Shown one piece after another: positions 14,495 through 21,755 of a DNA stretch of 26,361 nucleotides. A program made the translations under genes and the position numbers. The stretch is from the IMG/VR virus record IMGVR_UViG_3300032223_001260, positions 1 to 26,361 of that record; one strand, written 5' to 3'. Numbering within the stretch: position 1 is the first letter of the stretch; each line of letters opens with the position of its first letter. The notes beneath the pieces were generated by a model, which saw only the letters and a list, made by a program, of their open reading frames with translations, had not been told where the DNA came from and searched no databases. The stretch comes from a virus.

Positions 14495-16444
14495 ATGACA
14501 GACTTTAAATTAGAGAAAGATTTTGTAGACAAGTACGCCACAAAGCCGGTAAACTTTGGCTTTAACGGACTAGGAGAACTGACTTACTTCAGAACCTATA
14601 GCCGCCTAAAGTCAGATGGAACCAACGAACAGTGGTTTGAGACAGTAGAGAGGGTTGTCAATGGCATCTACTCTATTCAGAAAGCCCATATTCTGTCCCA
14701 GGAACTCGGCTGGAACGCTACTAAGGCTCAGGAATCTGCTCAAGAGATGTACGAACGGATGTTTACCTTTAAGTTCCTTCCACCAGGACGTGGTCTTTGG
14801 GCTTGTGGGACAGACATCATCAAAAAAGGTCTAGGTGCTGCAATGAACAATTGTGGTTTCGTGTCTACCAAAGACATCGATAAGAACTTCTCTAAGCCTT
14901 TCACTTTCATGATGGACATGTCCATGCTGGGTGTAGGTGTTGGATTCGACCTGAAGGGTGCCGGCAAACTCAACGTGAGTACTTCGAACAAACACGAGGA
15001 CACTTTTACAATACCAGACACACGCGAGGGTTGGGTAGAGAGCTTAAAGCTTCTACTTGAATCCTATGTAAGTCCTGATAACTGTAAGATACTATTCGAC
15101 TACTCAAAGATCCGCCAGGCCGGTGAGCCTATCAAGACCTTCGGGGGAGTAAGTTCCGGGCCCGGACCGCTGATGACACTCCACGAACAGCTCAGGAAGA
15201 TCCTGGACAAGAAAAGACATGAAACCTTATCTACTACAGACATAGCCGACATGATGAACCTCATAGGTGTTTGTGTTGTCTCTGGAAATGTAAGGCGGAG
15301 TGCTCAAATTATGTTTGGAGAGCCAGACGATGCTGAATACCTGGACCTTAAGAACTACAAAGTCAATCCACACAGAGCTGATTTTGGCTGGACTTCGAAC
15401 AACAGTGTAATCTGTGATGAGAAGACTGACTACGAAGAAGCTGCTAAACGTACTGCGATCAATGGAGAACCTGGCTACTTCTGGCTGAAGAATGCTCAGG
15501 ACTATGGCCGTATGTGCGAACAACCAAACTACAAAGACTCCAAAGTTGTAGGTTGCAATCCATGTGCTGAACAGTCGCTGGAGAACTTTGAGCTATGCTG
15601 CCTGGTAGAGACCTTCCCGGCACATCATGAGTCTCTGGAGGACTATCAGAGAACTCTGAAGTTCGCCTATCTGTATGCGAAGTCAGTGACACTGCTTAAG
15701 ACACACAACAAGGATACTAACCGAGTGCTGCTGAGAAACAGGAGAATAGGCCTAAGCCAATCAGGCATAGCCCAATTCCTAGAGACTCATAGCCTTGAGG
15801 AGTACCGGATATGGTGTGACACTGGATACAAAACAGTACAGAAGTACGACGAGATCTACTCTAACTGGCTATGTATCCCTAAGTCAGTAAAGACTACAAG
15901 CATCAAGCCTTCAGGATCAGTAAGCCTTCCAGCGGGGGCTACTCCCGGTATGCACTGGCCTGAGAGTGAGTACTACCTACGTAGAATCAGGATAGGTATC
16001 AATTCGCCTCTCCTTGAGCCTTGCCGTAAAGCAGGATACAAGATTGAGGTTGATGCTTACGATCCATCCTCTATGGTAGTAGAGATCCCGGTACATGTGA
16101 AATGCAGGACGATCAAGGAGGTTTCTATCTGGGAACAAGTTGAACTTGCTGTGTTCATCCAAAAATGGTGGGCCGATAACCAGGTATCTTGTACAGTCAC
16201 ATTCCGTCCGGAAGAGGCTAAAGAGATACCGGCGATCCTTAAGTACCACCAGTACAATCTAAAGGCTATTTCGTTCCTACCACAAGTAGAACAAGGCGCC
16301 TACCCACAAATGCCTTACGAGGCTATTACCAAAGCACAGTACGAAAAACTGGCAGCTAAACTCAAACCTCTTGTAATCAATGAGATCTCTCAGGATAGCA
16401 AGCCGGAAATGTACTGTGACGCTGACAAATGTGTAATCAAATGA
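14495..16444 (+). CDS. nrdJ: Class II ribonucleotide reductase, adenosylcobalamin-dependent
   Basis: A 649-residue enzyme of the monomeric Lactobacillus-type ribonucleoside triphosphate reductase group, which makes dNTPs using vitamin B12 coenzyme. By analogy to that enzyme: NNCGFV holds the first redox Cys (about 120), CNPCAEQSLENFELCC holds the thiyl-radical Cys (about 357), catalytic Glu (359) and second redox Cys (about 368), and the C-terminal CDADKC is the tail pair that passes electrons from thioredoxin. Most homologues have Gly where this has Ala (NPCAE). It is about 90 residues shorter than the Lactobacillus enzyme. ATG 14495 is preferred to an upstream GTG, which lies in the terminator. 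No cobalamin riboswitch is apparent. The next gene overlaps (ATGA). Confidence 0.92.
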   Translation: MTDFKLEKDFVDKYATKPVNFGFNGLGELTYFRTYSRLKSDGTNEQWFETVERVVNGIYSIQKAHILSQELGWNATKAQESAQEMYERMFTFKFLPPGRGLWACGTDIIKKGLGAAMNNCGFVSTKDIDKNFSKPFTFMMDMSMLGVGVGFDLKGAGKLNVSTSNKHEDTFTIPDTREGWVESLKLLLESYVSPDNCKILFDYSKIRQAGEPIKTFGGVSSGPGPLMTLHEQLRKILDKKRHETLSTTDIADMMNLIGVCVVSGNVRRSAQIMFGEPDDAEYLDLKNYKVNPHRADFGWTSNNSVICDEKTDYEEAAKRTAINGEPGYFWLKNAQDYGRMCEQPNYKDSKVVGCNPCAEQSLENFELCCLVETFPAHHESLEDYQRTLKFAYLYAKSVTLLKTHNKDTNRVLLRNRRIGLSQSGIAQFLETHSLEEYRIWCDTGYKTVQKYDEIYSNWLCIPKSVKTTSIKPSGSVSLPAGATPGMHWPESEYYLRRIRIGINSPLLEPCRKAGYKIEVDAYDPSSMVVEIPVHVKCRTIKEVSIWEQVELAVFIQKWWADNQVSCTVTFRPEEAKEIPAILKYHQYNLKAISFLPQVEQGAYPQMPYEAITKAQYEKLAAKLKPLVINEISQDSKPEMYCDADKCVIK

Positions 16445-17355
16445 TCCTAGAAAAGTTCACCTGTATCATACCGGATTTCCCAAGAGAGATCCAGGTAAGC
16501 AAGAAACGAAATCCTGTCTACTGGAAGGTAGGCGATAAGTTACCAAAGAAGTATGCTAAGCTAGGCAACTCCAACGGATTTATCGTAGATGCCCAAGGTA
16601 ACAAGCTCGTTAAGAATGTGAAAACCGTAGGAACGCCTAAGAGTGTACCTATCAACTCACAGCTAATTTACGTAGGTCTACATCACTCTGTAAGGGGTAA
16701 GATCGTAGATGCTATTCACACACTGTTTCATGACGAGTTCAAGAAACAACTACCAGCTAAGATTGACCTGAAAGAGGACCAGCGGATCCTGATCAGCCTG
16801 AACTTCCACGATGTGCTAAGCCGGAAGACTCGAGATCTGGATAACCTAAGTTCTTTGTTCTTCAAGTGCGGAATAGACTGCCTGACAACTCCTAGTAACC
16901 CTAACCAGGTGACCAGCTCCGGCTATTCACATAAATTAGGGATCATAGAAGATGACTCTATCTACTTTATTCCGTATATTGCAATCGAATTCACACCCAT
17001 CCCAGAAGGGATACAGAGACACTTGGATTTCAACGTCTATGTGGTAAGTAAAGACTTCTCAGTGGAATGCCACTTAGATGCCTTGTTAAACATTACCAAT
17101 AGACGTAATCTCTTCAATGTCCAGTTCAATCCTTTCTGTAAGGGAGACACAGTCACTTGTCGACGAGCAGACTTCGGCCTGACTCTTAACAAGCAATACA
17201 CAGTAACAGACCGCAATGAAAATGCGATCGAAGTGGTCAATGACCAGGGAAAACCTTATAGTCATCCCTTCCGTATATTCATCAAAGGACCTGCACTGAT
17301 AGATGCGTGTAATCCGGATGGCCAAACAGAAAGAACACCAACACATGAGTACTAA
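16441..17355 (+). CDS. RusA-like Holliday junction resolvase with C-terminal SH3-like domain
   Basis: A 304-residue protein. The RusA core is recognisable from TRDLDNLSSLFFKCGID (DLDN at about 132-135, further Asp near 146) and LGIIEDDSIYF (about 167-176), which supply the acidic cluster that binds magnesium at four-way junctions; ILISLNF is the strand before it. It is over twice the usual RusA length (about 120 residues): about 80 residues precede the core and a domain beginning CKGDTVTCRRADFGLTLNKQ closes the protein and resembles the RIIB tail. It would resolve branched DNA made during recombination-dependent replication. ATG 16441 overlaps the nrdJ stop (ATGA), so a frame extension to 16429 is not used. 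Confidence 0.75.
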   Translation: MILEKFTCIIPDFPREIQVSKKRNPVYWKVGDKLPKKYAKLGNSNGFIVDAQGNKLVKNVKTVGTPKSVPINSQLIYVGLHHSVRGKIVDAIHTLFHDEFKKQLPAKIDLKEDQRILISLNFHDVLSRKTRDLDNLSSLFFKCGIDCLTTPSNPNQVTSSGYSHKLGIIEDDSIYFIPYIAIEFTPIPEGIQRHLDFNVYVVSKDFSVECHLDALLNITNRRNLFNVQFNPFCKGDTVTCRRADFGLTLNKQYTVTDRNENAIEVVNDQGKPYSHPFRIFIKGPALIDACNPDGQTERTPTHEY

Positions 17356-18205
17356 GCTTTCAAACCGATACTTCAACACAGCTCTGATCGATGCAGATTC
17401 CATAATGTGGATTGCAGGAAATGGTAACAAGGTTCTGGACCGTAGCGGGCATCCAATCAAAGTAGATGGCAAGTATGTCTACACTGATAAGACCCTTGAA
17501 GAGGCCATCCAAACTTGTGACAACTACATAAACGACCTGCTTAACCTGACGAAGGCGGACAGTTACACACTGTTCCTGACCACAGGTTCAACCTTCAGAG
17601 TAAAACTGGACTCGTCCTACAAAGCTAATCGCGTGGGTATGGAGAAACCCAAGTGGTTTTACGAAGTCAAACAACACCTTATAGACCACTGGGATGCCGT
17701 AGAGGTACCCGGGCTTGAGGCTGATGACCTAGTATCTATCACTAAGAACTCTCTTGAAAACTGTTTCATTATAGCCTCTGACAAAGACATCTTAAGGTGC
17801 ATACCAGGTCGACATTTCGATGCACGAAGAGGACAACTCGTCTTTGCAGAAGTCAGCTACCATGAAGCAACTTTCAACTTTGCTGTTTCGTTACTAACCG
17901 GTGACACTGTAGATGGAATCCCGAACCTAGTAAAGGGCATGGGGCCTAAAACAGCTGAAACTGAGCTCTTACGAAGGATGGAGCATAACAATCCTATCAT
18001 TGCTGCTTTGCAGATCTTTATCTCGCATCTTGGACTACATCAGGGAATACTAAGATTTGCAAACCAATACCAGCTACTCAAGATCCTTGAGAACACTGAG
18101 CAGCTACCTGAAGGCATCGAATTTGCAATTCGCGAACCGCGATGCTGGAACTGCGTTGAAACAATTCTATCTGACGAGTTCTATCAGCTACACTACAAAG
18201 ACTGA
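17345..18205 (+). CDS. 5'-3' exonuclease, FEN/PolI N-domain family
   Basis: A 286-residue nuclease of the T4 RNase H / T7 gp6 / PolI 5'-nuclease group that removes RNA primers and flaps. The metal-binding acidic sites are visible in order: ALIDADSIMW near 13, LEADDLVSI near 124, IASDKDILRC near 143 and LLTGDTVDGIPN near 180, then the helix-3-turn-helix motif VKGMGPKTAE. The arch-region basic helix is FRVKLDSSYKANR. It lies immediately before the DNA polymerase gene, so the phage keeps as two genes what E. coli Pol I has in one. ATG 17345 overlaps the RusA-like gene by 11 nt; an earlier in-frame ATG at 17318 is possible. Confidence 0.9.
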   Translation: MSTKLSNRYFNTALIDADSIMWIAGNGNKVLDRSGHPIKVDGKYVYTDKTLEEAIQTCDNYINDLLNLTKADSYTLFLTTGSTFRVKLDSSYKANRVGMEKPKWFYEVKQHLIDHWDAVEVPGLEADDLVSITKNSLENCFIIASDKDILRCIPGRHFDARRGQLVFAEVSYHEATFNFAVSLLTGDTVDGIPNLVKGMGPKTAETELLRRMEHNNPIIAALQIFISHLGLHQGILRFANQYQLLKILENTEQLPEGIEFAIREPRCWNCVETILSDEFYQLHYKD

Positions 18206-18249
18206 CATTTACAACCAGCAACCCAGACGGGTGAAGTAAAAACCAAATT

Positions 18250-19572
18250 ATGAGATACACAATCGGGTGCGAATTAGGCACCAAGAGTACGGTTGAGGAC
18301 TGCCTGGAGTACTTCCAGTTCACTCCTCACGTAGAAGTGGATACCGAGACCAGTGGTCTGGACCCACACAAAGACAAAATAGTATCACTTCAGCTAGGAG
18401 ATCATGCTAACCAATGGTTCATAGATACCAGGCATGTAGACATCCTGCTATTCAAGCAACTCTTAGAGTCTAAGCTTTGCATTCTACACAATGCCAAGTT
18501 CGACTACAAGATGTTGAGGAAGGCGGGTATAGTCCTGGAGCAGATCTACGATACTATGCTGGCAGAATGCGTTCTAGCCTGTGGACATGACAAGTGGGGC
18601 TACACACTAAAAGCCTTATACAAGCGCTATCTTGGGATTGAACTAGCAAAAGAAGAACAGAAGAGTTTCATCGGTCTTAAGAATCAGGAGTTTACCCTGG
18701 CTCAGATCGAGTATGCATGTGAGGACGTCTCCAATCTTGGAAACATTCGTGCACATCAAATGATGAAACTCCAGAAGTTCGATCTGAAATACTGCGCTAA
18801 CCTTGAGAATGAGGTCGTTAAAGCCCTAGGAGATATCGAGTACAACGGAATGTACCTTGACTCTGACGCCTGGATAAAGATGACCAATGCACACAAGGCC
18901 AAACTGTTCATTATCCAGCAGAACTTGGACAAACTTGTCATGGAAGATCCTAAGCTAGTCAAGTTCAGACCACAAGGTCAACAAGCCAACCTCTTTGGAG
19001 ATTACGAACGACCTACCAGCATTAACTTTGGCTCGCCTAAGCAAGTGCTGGAGATCTGCCACATTCTAGGAGAACCAGTAGAAACTACAAACGAGCGTGA
19101 GATAGGCAAACTAGCTAAACTCGACGCTGAAACCAGTGAAGTCATCTTCTCTAAACATCCGTTCTTTGGCTTACTGTTGCAGAACCGGGAAGCAGCGAAG
19201 ATCGTCTCCACCTACGGCCTAAGCTTTCTGGACTACATCAATCCAGTCACCGGTAGGATTCACACGAACTTCTGGCAAGTACTTAATACTGGCCGAGTAA
19301 GCTCAGGCGATCCTAACCTCCAGAACCTACCAGCTAAGAACCTCTTCAGAAACTGCTTTAAAGCTAGACCCGGATTCAAGTGGGTATCAATAGATTATAG
19401 TGGCCAGGAGTTGAGAATCATGGCCGATGGTTCCGGAGAACAAGGCTTTATAGATGTCCTTAATAGTGGACAGGATCTACACTGCTATGCCGGAGAGATG
19501 ATGTTCAAGAGGCCTATCGACAAGAAGAAAGACAAGGCGTTGCGAGACAAAGCAAAAACCATTAACTTCGGT
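18250..19572 (+). CDS. polA: Family A DNA polymerase, exon 1 (exonuclease and motif A)
   Basis: First 441 codons of the replicative polymerase. The 3'-5' proofreading domain has Exo I VEVDTETSGLD (Asp31, Glu33), Exo II LHNAKFDYKML (Asp85) and Exo III YACED (Tyr155, Asp159), so it should be active. The polymerase domain starts with the TGRVSSGDPNLQNLP-type motif and motif A VSIDYSGQELRIM (catalytic Asp near 382). The exon ends inside motif B, RDKAKTINFG, the O-helix that holds the incoming dNTP. Unspliced, ten foreign codons follow before the TGA at 19600-19602. Exons 1-3 join to give 631 residues, typical for phage PolA without a 5' nuclease domain; that activity is in the previous gene. Confidence 0.93.
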
Positions 19573-19586
19573 AGACAAAAATTCAC

Positions 19587-19594
19587 TATCTTTG
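19587..19594 (+). promoter_or_regulatory. Promoter -7 box inside the P1 loop of intron 1
   Basis: TATCTTTG matches the Bacteroidota TAnnTTTG -7 element and stands four bases before the ATG of the intron HNH gene. The same box with the same spacing precedes the HNH gene at 21024. A -33 box at 19-21 nt upstream is poor, so this may be weak or depend on another signal. Transcription from here would give an almost leaderless HNH mRNA. Confidence 0.4.
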
Positions 19595-19598
19595 TATC

Positions 19599-20111
19599 AT
19601 GAGTACCAAAGAAATTGCCGAAGTAAAACCTTTCAAAGTCGGTGAACCCTTAACAGAGAATGCTGATGGGAATACCGAGCCAAGCATACTAGATAGTTCT
19701 AGTAAGGCGTGTGTAGAGACTAGACGGAAGGTGTGTATCAAATGTGGGAACGTAATTCCACAAAGCAAATATAAAAGCGCTAAGTATTGTTCTGATGTGT
19801 GTAGAAATGCCTATATCTCTTGGAGATATCGAGTAAACCATGGACTAATTAAGAATCCAGGTGTAGGCTCAGGTAATAATCAGGAAAGATCTATTGAGAC
19901 CCTTAAAGGTAGAACAGCTTGTAGAAAAGCAATGCTTCTACTTTCAAAAGTCTGCAATAGATGTTCCAGTACACACAATTTAGTAGCTCATCATATAGAC
20001 CATAATAGAGATAACAATGTATTATCTAATTTTGAGATACTATGTAAGGCATGCCATCAAAGGCATCATAACAATACACGCGATTCTATAGGCAGATATA
20101 CAAAGGTATAG
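19599..20111 (+). CDS. Intron-encoded HNH homing endonuclease
   Basis: Up to 170 residues. The nuclease part has a zinc knuckle (CIKCGNV, then KYCSDVCRN) and the HNH core CNRCSSTHNLVAHHIDHN, RDNNVLSNFEIL, CKACHQRHH with His, Asn and His present. It should promote homing of the intron into intron-less polymerase genes, like the I-HmuI family in SPO1-like phages. The ATG overlaps the TGA that ends unspliced exon 1 (ATGA), allowing coupled translation from unspliced RNA. The first 40 or so codons run through the intron core, including the 5' P7 arm, and look like non-domain sequence; a GTG just before CIKCG (19732) is an alternative start. The UAG stop forms part of the 3' P7 arm. Confidence 0.87.
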   Translation: MSTKEIAEVKPFKVGEPLTENADGNTEPSILDSSSKACVETRRKVCIKCGNVIPQSKYKSAKYCSDVCRNAYISWRYRVNHGLIKNPGVGSGNNQERSIETLKGRTACRKAMLLLSKVCNRCSSTHNLVAHHIDHNRDNNVLSNFEILCKACHQRHHNNTRDSIGRYTKV

Positions 20112-20143
20112 TCCACACCTTAATGAAAATTAAGGATAATGTG

Positions 20144-20461
20144 AAACCGTATGGAATGGGAGTAGATAAGCTCGCGGACACCTTAAGCATTCCTAAAGAA
20201 GAAGCTGCAGAACTGTTCAAAGTTTATGCTGAGGCCTTCCCAGTGCTGAACAACTGGTTGGAGGCGCAGGGTAAGCTCGCAGTAAGCAGGCACTATTCTA
20301 CCACTCTGGCGCCTTGTAAGAGACGCAGATGGTATCCGGATATGCAGAAGGCCATTGAGAAGAGAAAAAGCGCTAAGAAAGGAGATAAGACCGCTTGGAA
20401 GGAGATTATGATCACTGAAGGTCAGACTCACAGAAACGGAATGAACTCTCCAATCCAGGGT
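20144..20461 (+). CDS. polA: Family A DNA polymerase, exon 2
   Basis: The middle 106 codons of the polymerase, starting KPYGMGVDKLADTLSI, the C-terminal half of motif B (O-helix and following turn), and continuing through the fingers: EEAAELFKVYAEAFPVLNNW and the LAPCKRRRWYP region. It ends in MNSPIQG, the conserved NxPIQGTxAD motif, after the GGT glycine codon at 20459-20461. Unspliced, the next codon is TAA. An ATG at 20123 makes a false start inside the intron; true exon sequence begins at 20144. Frame and protein alignment are continuous with both flanking exons. Confidence 0.9.
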
Positions 20462-20724
20462 TAAACAGTAGCCCTGGCTAAATTCCGTGAATTGCTGGGA
20501 AGTCCTTAGGGATTATCAGCAGCCAAGCTGCCTAGGAATAGGTAGAAGGTTCAGAGACTAGATGAAGTAATCCAGACCGGATGAAACATCCACGAGCGCG
20601 GAACTCAAAGATTTGGAAATGTGTTCTGTAAAAACATTCCCAAATACTTTGAAGAAGATATAGTCCGAACTACTATGTAAGTAGTAGAACCATAGGATAA
20701 AGAGCCTGTGGGATAACATAATTG
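20462..20724 (+). ncRNA. Group I intron 2 of the polymerase gene, without an ORF
   Basis: A compact 263 nt intron. Exon bases CCAGGGT (20455-20461) pair with GCCCTGG (20471-20477) as a 7 bp P1 with the U-G wobble at the splice site. CAGT at 20466-20469 can pair with the first four bases of exon 3 (ACTG) as P10. The P7 arms are GTTCagaGACTA (20549-20560) and TAGTCcGAAC (20661-20670), perfect. It ends in G at 20724. No reading frame of useful length is inside, so homing would need another endonuclease. Splicing restores NSPIQG-TGADICKEAL. Confidence 0.92.
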
Positions 20725-20979
20725 ACTGGAGCAGACATCTGTAAAGAGGCCTTGGTTGATGTGCGTAAACTAGCTCAAGCCTACAACACAAAGTATGGCG
20801 AAGAGGTAGTATTTCTTATTTGCACTGTCCATGATGCGATCGATTGTGAAGTCAGAGAAGATCTGGCTGAGGAATTCGCAAAGGAAATGGCAGATGCAAT
20901 GATCACCTCCGGCAATCGGTACGTATCAAAGGTAAAGATGGAAGTCGATACTACGATAACGTCGGAATGGACCAAGTAA
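20725..20979 (+). CDS. polA: Family A DNA polymerase, exon 3 (motif C)
   Basis: The last 84 codons and stop. It begins TGADICKEALVDVRKLA, the continuation of the PIQGTxADI motif, and carries motif C, CTVHDAIDCEV, whose Asp is the second catalytic metal ligand. E. coli has VHDEL here; Ala instead of Glu after the Asp is common in phage enzymes. The C terminus, VKMEVDTTITSEWTK, is the usual end of the thumb-palm strand in PolA (EVGxGxxW-like), so the protein is complete. A frame extension to TTG 20722 is created by intron bases and is not real. Confidence 0.9.
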   Translation, partial: TGADICKEALVDVRKLAQAYNTKYGEEVVFLICTVHDAIDCEVREDLAEEFAKEMADAMITSGNRYVSKVKMEVDTTITSEWTK

Positions 20980-20988
20980 GTCCAACAA

Positions 20989-21019
20989 TTTGAATATCTG
21001 GAATAAAGCATTATCTTTG
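20989..21019 (+). promoter_or_regulatory. Bacteroidota-type promoter for the HNH gene after polA
   Basis: TTTG at 20989-20992, a 19 nt spacer and TATCTTTG at 21012-21019 match the -33/-7 consensus with ideal spacing. The ATG follows the -7 box by four bases, so the transcript would be nearly leaderless. Confidence 0.68.
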
Positions 21020-21023
21020 TAGC

Positions 21024-21530
21024 ATGAGAACATGCTATAGATGCAAAGAGCAAAAAGAAGCTGAAGACTTCTACATAGGTCAAACCTACTGCAAGTCTTG
21101 TCAGTCCGGTTACTTTCAAGAGAACAAGGACAAGATACAAGCACAACGTAGGCAGTATAGATTAGATCATCCCGAGGCTAAGACCCGGCAATGGGAAATG
21201 GCTAAGACAAGAAGAATCTGTAATAGAGAAAAGCACTTATGGAGAGCTGCAAAAGATAGAGCTGCTAAGTCGGGTATATCCTTCTCTATTGAGGTTTCAG
21301 ACATAGTTATTCCAGAACTATGTCCCTTACTTCAAATTCCACTTACTAAAGGAAGCATGTCAAGGAATGACCCTAATGCTCCATCTCTTGATAGAGTAGA
21401 TAATTCTAAAGGCTATATTCCTGGTAATGTCAAAGTAATCAGCTATAAGGCCAACTTCATGAAGTCCAATGCTACTAAAGAGGAACTAGAAACTTTTTAC
21501 AGCAACATTTTTAACTATTTGGCCAAATAA
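21024..21530 (+). CDS. Free-standing HNH/His-Me finger endonuclease downstream of polA
   Basis: A 168-residue protein. The N terminus has a zinc ribbon (CYRCKEQ, then YCKSC), followed by a basic helix-rich linker (KDKIQAQRRQYRLDHPEAKTR). The C-terminal half, ELCPLLQIPL followed by APSLDRVDNSKGYIPGNVKVISYKANFMK, is the pattern of phage HNH-like nucleases in which SLDRxD and GNVxxIS bracket the active site. It lies 44 nt after the polymerase stop, with its own promoter, so it is not co-regulated with polA. It may be the homing nuclease for the ORF-less intron 2 (collaborative homing), or target the polymerase region generally; that is inference. Confidence 0.8.
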   Translation: MRTCYRCKEQKEAEDFYIGQTYCKSCQSGYFQENKDKIQAQRRQYRLDHPEAKTRQWEMAKTRRICNREKHLWRAAKDRAAKSGISFSIEVSDIVIPELCPLLQIPLTKGSMSRNDPNAPSLDRVDNSKGYIPGNVKVISYKANFMKSNATKEELETFYSNIFNYLAK

Positions 21531-21539
21531 ACCAACTAT

Positions 21540-21725
21540 ATGGCAGAACTAACAGCAGAGGTAAACCTCAAACAAATACTAAGACCTTGGGGCTACTACA
21601 CAGCCAAGGGACAGACAGTCTTTCTGTATGACAACCAGCACTTCAAAGATCAGCAGTTCCTAGAGCTATGCAAGAAGCACCAGGTAAGGATATTACCTGA
21701 CCTATTCACCCCTATTCCAGACTAG
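21540..21725 (+). CDS. Small unknown protein of 61 residues
   Basis: A complete small frame starting MAELTAEVNLKQILRPWGYY and ending LPDLFTPIPD. It contains a likely alpha/beta segment (TVFLYDNQHFKDQQFLELCKK) but no motif I recognise. It starts 9 nt after the HNH stop and is separated from the next gene by 30 nt. Base use is similar to the core phage genes (many CAG, AAG, CTA codons), not to the A/T-rich endonuclease genes, supporting it as an original phage gene. Confidence 0.65.
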   Translation: MAELTAEVNLKQILRPWGYYTAKGQTVFLYDNQHFKDQQFLELCKKHQVRILPDLFTPIPD

Positions 21726-21755
21726 GATTTTGTAATAACATTAAATCATACCTAC

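Larger units (their letters stand above)
19573..20143 (+). ncRNA. Group I intron 1 of the polymerase gene
   Basis: A 571 nt intron within polymerase motif B. Exon bases ACTTCGGT (19565-19572) pair with GCCGAAGT (19617-19624) to make an 8 bp P1 ending in the U-G wobble. The P7 arms are GTGTagaGACTA (19711-19722) and TAGTCcACAC (20109-20118), perfect on both sides of the bulge. The intron ends in G at 20143. Splicing joins TINFG to KPYGMG, restoring the two-residue spacing between FG and YG found in PolA (INFGLIYG in E. coli). It carries an HNH gene that overlaps the RNA core. Confidence 0.9.

Noticed and set aside
20123-20464. Independent gene beginning at ATG 20123
   Set aside because: The first seven codons are intron sequence; the rest is polymerase exon 2 and the stop belongs to intron 2.
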